DNA of 11,178 bases from Actinomycetota bacterium. GTDB lineage: Bacteria; Actinomycetota; Thermoleophilia; Gaiellales; Gaiellaceae. The notes below the pieces were generated by a model that saw nothing but the letters and a program-made list of their open reading frames with translations, searched no databases and was not told the DNA's origin. Location of the stretch: assembly GCA_013821525.1 (NCBI GenBank), contig JACDGR010000077.1:1-11178 (forward strand), read 5' to 3'. Position numbers and translations under genes: made by a program. Shown piece after piece: positions 6,915 to 11,178 of this stretch (position 1 is its first letter; each line of letters begins with the position of its first letter).

Positions 6915-6915
6915 C

Positions 6916-7392
6916 ATGGTCGATGTGACGGAGCTCAAGCAGGTCGCCCGTGCACCGCGCGAGATCGCGGAGAGCCCCTCGTTCCTCGCAAAGCGGATCG
7001 GGATGATCGCCAAGGAGAAGACCGTCGCCGCGTTCGAGGAAGCAGGCGCTGTGCCCTTTGCCTATGCGGTACTGGCGGTGCTCGCTCAGGGAGCCTGCGC
7101 GACCCAGGCGACGATCGCGGACGTGCTGCGCTACGACCGCAGCTATCTCGTCGGCCTACTCGACGAGCTCGAGGGGGACGGCCTGATCGAGCGCCGGCGG
7201 GACGTGAACGATCGCCGCCGCCACGTCGTCAGCCTGACGAAGGCGGGGCAGAAGGAGCTCGACCGCCTGCGCGGGATCGTCGGCGAAGTCGATGCGGAGT
7301 TGCTCGCTTCGTTGACAGGGGCGGAGCGCAAGACGCTGCAGGGCCTCCTCGCGAGGCTTGCCGCGGCGCACGATCCGCGCTACGCGAGCTAG
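6916..7392 (+). CDS. MarR-family transcriptional regulator
   Basis: A 158-residue winged-helix repressor that should bind DNA as a dimer and release it on ligand binding. The helix-turn-helix spans about 63-90 (TQATIADVLRYDRSYLVGLLDELEGDGL) and the wing is IERRRDVNDRRRHVVSLT (91-108), with the D..DRR pattern typical of MarR. Flanking helices at both ends form the dimer interface. It is divergent from the MFS exporter and most likely represses it and itself through the two inverted repeats in the spacer. The nearest purine-rich site, AGGGAG (6895-6900), is 15 nt from ATG 6916, which is long, so a leaderless mRNA is possible. rluB begins 5 bp after its stop. Confidence 0.92.
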   Translation: MVDVTELKQVARAPREIAESPSFLAKRIGMIAKEKTVAAFEEAGAVPFAYAVLAVLAQGACATQATIADVLRYDRSYLVGLLDELEGDGLIERRRDVNDRRRHVVSLTKAGQKELDRLRGIVGEVDAELLASLTGAERKTLQGLLARLAAAHDPRYAS

Positions 7393-7397
7393 AGGCC

Positions 7398-8144
7398 ATG
7401 CGCCTCAACGCCTGGCTCGCTCGCGCGGGCGTTGCCTCACGCCGGAAATCCGACGAGCTGATCAAAGAGGGCCGCGTCACCGTCAACGGTGCGCCGGGGC
7501 AGCTGAACACGGTCGTCCAGCCGACCGACGAGGTGAGCCTCGACGGCGCGCCGCTCCAGAAACAGCAGCTCGCCTACGTCCTGCTGCACAAGCCTGCCGG
7601 CGTCGTCACGACTGCGAGCGACCCCCAGGGCCGGCCAACGGTGGTCGGGCTCGTCGATCATCCCGCGCGGGTCGTGCCGGTCGGCCGCCTCGACGCGGAC
7701 ACGACCGGTGCGCTCCTGCTGACGAACGACGGCGACCTGGCGCACCGCCTCGCGCATCCGAAGTACGAGGTCGACAAGGTCTACGTCGCGGAGCTGTGGG
7801 CCCAGCCAACCGACGGCATCCTGCGCAAGCTTGCCGACGGAGTGCGGTTACCCGACGACGAGACGAAGACGGCGCGAGCGCAGGTGCGTCGCATCTCCGG
7901 GTCGGTCGTCGAGCTGACGATCCACGAGGGGCGCAACCGGCAGGTCAAGCGGATGTTCGAGTCGGTCGGGCATCGCGTGAAACGCCTTCACCGCAGCTCA
8001 TACGGGCCGCTGAACGTCGAAGGGCTCGAGCCCGGCGCATGGCGCGAGCTCGAGCCCTCCGAGGTGGAATTGCTCCGCGTTCCTACGCCGGATTCGCGAG
8101 AGCGAGTGCGTGAGCCTGGTCGAGCAAGGCATCGCCCTGCTTGA
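7398..8144 (+). CDS. rluB: RluB/RsuA-type 23S rRNA pseudouridine synthase
   Basis: This cytoplasmic enzyme isomerises a uridine in 23S rRNA to pseudouridine; the RluB assignment rests on family resemblance and on its usual place after scpB. An S4 RNA-binding domain occupies about 1-60 (MRLNAWLARAGVASRRKSDELI), followed by the catalytic domain with HKPAGVVTT (64-72) and the hallmark GRLDADTTGALLLTNDGDL (96-114); Asp99 is the expected catalytic aspartate. NRQVKRMFESVGH and LHRSSYGPL are further family motifs. AGAGG ends only 2 nt before ATG 7398 and the marR stop is 5 bp upstream, suggesting coupled expression. The last 20 or so residues (RERVREPGRARHRPA) look non-conserved and are encoded inside the 62-bp overlap with the opposite gene. 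Confidence 0.93.
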   Translation: MRLNAWLARAGVASRRKSDELIKEGRVTVNGAPGQLNTVVQPTDEVSLDGAPLQKQQLAYVLLHKPAGVVTTASDPQGRPTVVGLVDHPARVVPVGRLDADTTGALLLTNDGDLAHRLAHPKYEVDKVYVAELWAQPTDGILRKLADGVRLPDDETKTARAQVRRISGSVVELTIHEGRNRQVKRMFESVGHRVKRLHRSSYGPLNVEGLEPGAWRELEPSEVELLRVPTPDSRERVREPGRARHRPA

Positions 8145-10245
8145 TCCAGCTCTTCGCCTGGCTTTCGTCCACCTTGCCTCCATGAGCCGCGGCGTCGTGT
8201 AGAGCGGCCCGGATCGCATTCGTGAGCGTGTCACGTTGTTGCGTGAGGTTCACGATCCCTGACTCGATCCGGTCGTACCGCAACTCGTCGGTCGACTTGA
8301 GCGCGGAAGTCGATGCCACGAGCGTGTCCATGCCGAACGCTCCGAACGGTGCGTCGAGCTGCTTGTAGACGCCGCCGAGCCGCGTCGCCGGGTCGCCCCG
8401 CTCTCCACCTGACTCGTCGCTCTTGCCTCGTCCGAGGATCTCGGTGATCACGCGGCCGTCGTTCTCGTAGCTGTCGGTCAGCCCGAGCAGCGCGTTCATG
8501 GTCGGGCGAACGTCGACGTGATCGGTCCACGTCCTCGAGTCGACCCCCGAGCGCGCGACGCCTGGCCCGACGATCCCGAGCCACGTGTTTGCGATCTCGT
8601 CCTGGAAGTCGCCGTGGTTCCAGGCGAACTTCGGGTCGACGCACGTCGCCTGGGTCGGCGTGCCGCACGTCGCCGAGTTGGAACCCTGGACGAAGAAGTC
8701 GGCGTTCCCGAACAGCGTGAACGTCGGCGTCCGCTTCGGATCGGCATTGACCATGTGCAGCGTCTGTTCCTCGACCGTGTCCGCGAGCCGCTGAGCCAGC
8801 GGCACCGTGCCGCCGACGTACGGATCGACTGCCGTCGCCCCGCCAAGATCGCGCTCGAGCTTCCTGACGCTCGGGCTCGTTCGCTCGGGCTGGCCGTTGA
8901 CATAGATGGTCGGGGCGTCGTCGAAGTGCAGGTCGAACGACGGGCTGCCGGCTGGTGCGAACGACTTGAGGTTCGTCGTGATCTCACCGATCTGGTTTGC
9001 CGGGCAGGCCTGCGTGGCGGGTGCGCACGGTGTGTGCGAGTACGCAAGCGATCCATCGGGCTGCGAGGTGCCGGTCCCGCCCGCGAAGTGGTCGCCTTCG
9101 TCGACCGTGACGACGAAGAGCGTGTTGCTCTTGTCGATCCCGTGCTGTGCGAGGTTCTGGAAGAACGTCGCGAACGCGGTGTCGTAGTCGGCGAGCTGAG
9201 CCTTGTAGTCAGCCTCGCCCGGCCCTGACGCACGCGTCAGCGTGTGATTGTCGTGCGCATCCGAGATGTACGCGAACGTCACGGGCACGCCGTTCTCCTG
9301 CATCTGCGCGACCATGCCGAGCGTGTTCTTCGCGAGTGCTCCGTCGAAGCCGGGGAACCCGCAGTTCCCCGACGGGTCTGTGATGTCGTTCCCGTCGGTG
9401 GCCTTGACGCACGGTCGTCCGCCGGTGATGGCGGGGTTGACGTACTTGGCCCCGAAGAGCGCCGAGTAGCCGTCGCTCGACCCCGGGTAGATCGTGGCAT
9501 CGTCCGGCTTCGCGTTGGGCGTGTTGCACAGCGCGTTGCCCTGGGCGCAATGGATCGCGATCCCGACGAAGTCCGCCTGAGCCTTCGTCTTCGTGGCGGG
9601 ATTTGCGGCTTCAGTCCACTCGGGGGAGCCGGAGCCGAACACCCGCGTCATGTCGCCCGAGGCGCTGGTCGAGTTGTTCTCGAGCTCGATGTTCGCCGCG
9701 GAGACTCCGCCGACGTTGCAACCCGCGTGCGTGTAGGTGAGCCACGGTGCAGGTGCGGTCTGACCGCCGTCCCCGACCATGTTCGGCATCGTCTCGTTCG
9801 TGCCGTCAACGGTGTCCGTCCAGTACTTGAACGACGAGGTGAACTGCGGCGTGCCGTCGGGCTTGTAGTAGTCGTAGGAGTTCGAGACCGTCATTCCCTG
9901 ACGATCGGGGTAGAGCCCTGTCAGGGACGAAAGGATCCCACCCGCCGTGTGCGAGATCAGGATCGTGTGGTCGTTTGTGAGTAGCGATCCGTTCCCTCTC
10001 AGGAAGTTGAGGAGATGGGGCATCTGCTCGAGATCAGATGGGACACCTGCACGGTCACGCAGGTAGTGCGTGTTGTCGAACTGCAGGTAGACCACGTGCT
10101 TGACGGGAGCGTTCTTTCCGCCCAGCTGGCAGGGGCCTGCTGCGACCGCCTGCGCGTTGTGTGTCGCGACACCAGAGACGAGCGCGACCGCGCCACAGGC
10201 GACGATCAGCGCAACAGCGATCGTCGTACGCCGTACGAAGGACAT
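8083..10245 (-). CDS. Secreted alkaline-phosphatase-superfamily phosphoesterase
   Basis: A 720-residue exported protein. Residues 1-33 form a Sec signal peptide (RR near the start, hydrophobic 9-27, likely cut after AQA); no lipobox or membrane anchor is visible. The order of motifs fits the metal-dependent alkaline-phosphatase/sulfatase fold: VVYLQFDNTH (Asp57, metal), ILISHTAGGILSSLTGLYP (Thr100 as likely nucleophile), AYISDAHDNH (Asp329, His331, His334), VVTVDEGDH (Asp382, His386) and WNHGDF plus DHVDVRPTM (His544, His576). Residue roles are inferred. The mature part holds ten cysteines, mostly in close pairs. The C-terminal 80 residues (about 640-720) are helical. AGGGGG ends 4 nt before ATG 10245. 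It lies downstream of trpS on the same strand and overlaps rluB by 62 bp at the 3' end. Substrate unknown; phosphate scavenging or sugar-phosphate hydrolysis are possibilities. Confidence 0.88.
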   Translation of the reverse strand: MSFVRRTTIAVALIVACGAVALVSGVATHNAQAVAAGPCQLGGKNAPVKHVVYLQFDNTHYLRDRAGVPSDLEQMPHLLNFLRGNGSLLTNDHTILISHTAGGILSSLTGLYPDRQGMTVSNSYDYYKPDGTPQFTSSFKYWTDTVDGTNETMPNMVGDGGQTAPAPWLTYTHAGCNVGGVSAANIELENNSTSASGDMTRVFGSGSPEWTEAANPATKTKAQADFVGIAIHCAQGNALCNTPNAKPDDATIYPGSSDGYSALFGAKYVNPAITGGRPCVKATDGNDITDPSGNCGFPGFDGALAKNTLGMVAQMQENGVPVTFAYISDAHDNHTLTRASGPGEADYKAQLADYDTAFATFFQNLAQHGIDKSNTLFVVTVDEGDHFAGGTGTSQPDGSLAYSHTPCAPATQACPANQIGEITTNLKSFAPAGSPSFDLHFDDAPTIYVNGQPERTSPSVRKLERDLGGATAVDPYVGGTVPLAQRLADTVEEQTLHMVNADPKRTPTFTLFGNADFFVQGSNSATCGTPTQATCVDPKFAWNHGDFQDEIANTWLGIVGPGVARSGVDSRTWTDHVDVRPTMNALLGLTDSYENDGRVITEILGRGKSDESGGERGDPATRLGGVYKQLDAPFGAFGMDTLVASTSALKSTDELRYDRIESGIVNLTQQRDTLTNAIRAALHDAAAHGGKVDESQAKSWIKQGDALLDQAHALALANPA

Positions 10246-10271
10246 TCTTCCCCCTTGTCGATATGACCTGT

Positions 10272-10291
10272 CGCGCCGAAGCTACGGCGCG
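10272..10291. repeat. Inverted repeat upstream of the phosphoesterase gene
   Basis: CGCGCCG (10272-10278) and CGGCGCG (10285-10291) form a perfect 7-bp stem with a 6-nt loop, 27-46 bp upstream of ATG 10245. Possible operator or 5'-leader hairpin. Confidence 0.55.
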
Positions 10292-10307
10292 GCACGCGGC
10301 AACAGGG

Positions 10308-10327
10308 AAACCGTCGTCAGACGGTTT
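10308..10327 (-). terminator. Inverted repeat, possible trpS terminator
   Basis: AAACCGTC (10308-10315) and GACGGTTT (10320-10327) form a perfect 8-bp stem with a 4-nt loop. The stem ends in TTT in either direction, but no longer T-run follows. Terminator or dimeric-regulator site are both possible. Confidence 0.5.
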
Positions 10328-10344
10328 GGTGACGAGGTGGGACG

Positions 10345-10402
10345 GGCCGCAGTCATCGATTCCCCAACGCACCTGACTCCCCTGGGTCGCGTGACTGCGG
10401 CC
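10345..10402 (-). terminator. Long-armed inverted repeat just after trpS
   Basis: GGCCGCAGTCA (10345-10355) and TGACTGCGGCC (10392-10402) are perfect 11-bp arms separated by 36 nt. It begins 4 nt beyond the trpS stop codon, so a terminator or 3'-end stabilising structure for trpS is the likely role. No T-run follows. Confidence 0.5.
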
Positions 10403-10406
10403 GATC

Positions 10407-11178
10407 TTACGGTGCGACGAACCCCATGCGCTCGTACATCAGTCGAAGCGTCTCTGCCGAGGTCTCGCGGGCCTTGTCGGCGCCGACGCGCAGTAGGCGA
10501 CGCAGCTCGGCCTCGTCCGCGCGCAGCTCGGCGTAGCGCGACTGGATCGGCGCGCAGAGCTCGACGACCGCTTCGCCCACGTCCGTTTTCAGCTCGCCGT
10601 AGCCGCGCCCGTCGTAGTCGGCCTCGACCTCCTTGATCGAGCGGCCGGTCGAGACGGACAGGATTTCGATCAGGTTCGACACGCCCGGCTTCTCCGGGTC
10701 GTACCGGATCTCGCGACCCGAGTCGGTGACGGCGGTCTTGAACTTCTTCCGGATCACGGCCGGCTCATCGAGCACGAGCACTGTTCCCTGCGGATTTCCG
10801 CCGGTCGTCGACATTTTCTTCGTCGGCTCCTGCAGATCCATGATCCGCGCGCCCACAGTGGGGAAGACACCCTTCGGCACCTTGAACGTCTCGCCGAAGC
10901 GTGAGTTGAACCGCTGCGCGATGTCGCGTGCAAGCTCGACGTGCTGGCGCTGGTCGTCGCCGACCGGAACGATGTCGGTCTGGTAGAGCAGGATGTCGCC
11001 GGCCATCAGGATCGGGTAGGTGAAGAGGCCCGCCGAGACGAACTCCTTGCCTTCGCCCTTCTCCTTGAACTGGGTCATGCGGCCGAGTTGCCCGAACCCG
11101 GTGACGGCCGAGAGCAGCCAAGCCGACTCGGGGTGGGCCGTGACCTGGCTCTGCAGGAAGAGCGTGCAGCGGTCGGGG
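10407..11178 (-). CDS. trpS: Tryptophanyl-tRNA synthetase (N-terminus cut by window edge)
   Basis: This class I aminoacyl-tRNA synthetase charges tRNA-Trp in the cytoplasm. The 256 residues present cover the C-terminal three quarters of a protein normally about 330-340 long. The frame remains open to the right edge and reads PDRCTLFLQSQVTAHPESAW, then LLSAVTGFGQLGRMTQFKEK, all typical of TrpS. Further on come YPILMAGDILLYQTDIVPVGDDQRQHVELARDIAQRFN, the variant KMSKS-type loop EPTKKMSTTGG, and the helical tRNA-binding end (LCAPIQSRYAEL...TLRLMYERMGF). The HIGH motif and start codon lie beyond base 11178. An internal ATG at 11078 is not the start, because conserved sequence continues upstream of it. 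It ends with TAA at 10407-10409. Confidence 0.96.
   Translation of the reverse strand, partial: PDRCTLFLQSQVTAHPESAWLLSAVTGFGQLGRMTQFKEKGEGKEFVSAGLFTYPILMAGDILLYQTDIVPVGDDQRQHVELARDIAQRFNSRFGETFKVPKGVFPTVGARIMDLQEPTKKMSTTGGNPQGTVLVLDEPAVIRKKFKTAVTDSGREIRYDPEKPGVSNLIEILSVSTGRSIKEVEADYDGRGYGELKTDVGEAVVELCAPIQSRYAELRADEAELRRLLRVGADKARETSAETLRLMYERMGFVAP

Larger units (their letters stand above)
6843..6915. promoter_or_regulatory. Divergent MFS/marR promoter-operator region
   Basis: This 73-bp, relatively A/T-rich spacer separates the MFS gene (minus) from marR (plus). TATAGT on the minus strand (complement of 6874-6879) is a good -10 for the MFS gene, and TATACA (6876-6881) on the plus strand is a possible marR -10. 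No strong -35 boxes are seen. Two inverted repeats lie here and are listed separately. Confidence 0.6.

Noticed and set aside
8022..8056. GGGCTCGAGCCC perfect 12-bp palindrome and a nearby repeat of CTCGAGCCC inside rluB.
   Set aside because: It is explained by repeated Leu-Glu-Pro codons (GLEPGAWRELEP) with high-GC codon choice.
1..11178. Search by eye for a CRISPR array, tRNA or rRNA genes, IS ends, integrase or attachment sites.
   Set aside because: No regularly spaced repeats, cloverleaf, transposase-like protein or flanking direct repeats around the 4899-7397 cassette were seen.

Overview
The window looks like ordinary chromosome from a high-GC Gram-positive bacterium. The strong G/C bias at third codon positions, GTG and TTG starts, a TrpS with an MSTT-type signature and the lgt/scpA/scpB/rluB/trpS gene set point to Actinobacteria. 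The style of the secreted proteins suggests Thermoleophilia (Solirubrobacterales or Gaiellales); that finer placement is inference, not shown by any single marker. No rRNA, tRNA, CRISPR array, insertion sequence, integrase or phage gene was seen.

Layout from left to right. (1) 1-1590, minus: a secreted clan GH-A-like glycoside hydrolase, cut at its C-terminus by the window edge. (2) 1741-1965, plus: a 74-residue hypothetical protein followed by a clear hairpin terminator. (3) 2035-2520, minus: a small four-helix membrane protein. (4) 2654-4898, plus: a tight lgt-scpA-scpB transcription unit (lipoprotein modification plus the two SMC partners, with a 22-bp scpA/scpB overlap and a TTG start for scpB). 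(5) 4908-7392: an accessory block made of an NTF2/SnoaL-like protein (minus), a 14-helix drug-efflux MFS transporter (minus) and a divergent MarR-family repressor (plus). (6) 7398-8144, plus: rluB, only 5 bp behind marR. (7) 8083-10245, minus: a secreted alkaline-phosphatase-superfamily phosphoesterase whose 3' end overlaps rluB tail to tail by 62 bp. (8) 10407-11178, minus: trpS, cut at its N-terminus by the right edge.

How the genes relate. ScpA and ScpB bridge the SMC ATPase in chromosome segregation, and RluB modifies 23S rRNA. scpA-scpB-rluB is commonly contiguous in Gram-positive bacteria, so the NTF2/MFS/MarR block looks like a cassette inserted between scpB and rluB, leaving rluB probably co-transcribed with marR. 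The 73-bp MFS/MarR divergent spacer carries two inverted repeats that fit MarR operators, the usual layout of a substrate-inducible efflux pump. The 160-bp trpS-phosphoesterase spacer carries three consecutive inverted repeats.

I did not find a convincing new defence, mobile or biosynthetic system. The most unusual points are the split scpAB-rluB cluster, the rluB/phosphoesterase overlap, the triple hairpin spacer and the cysteine-rich secreted phosphoesterase.
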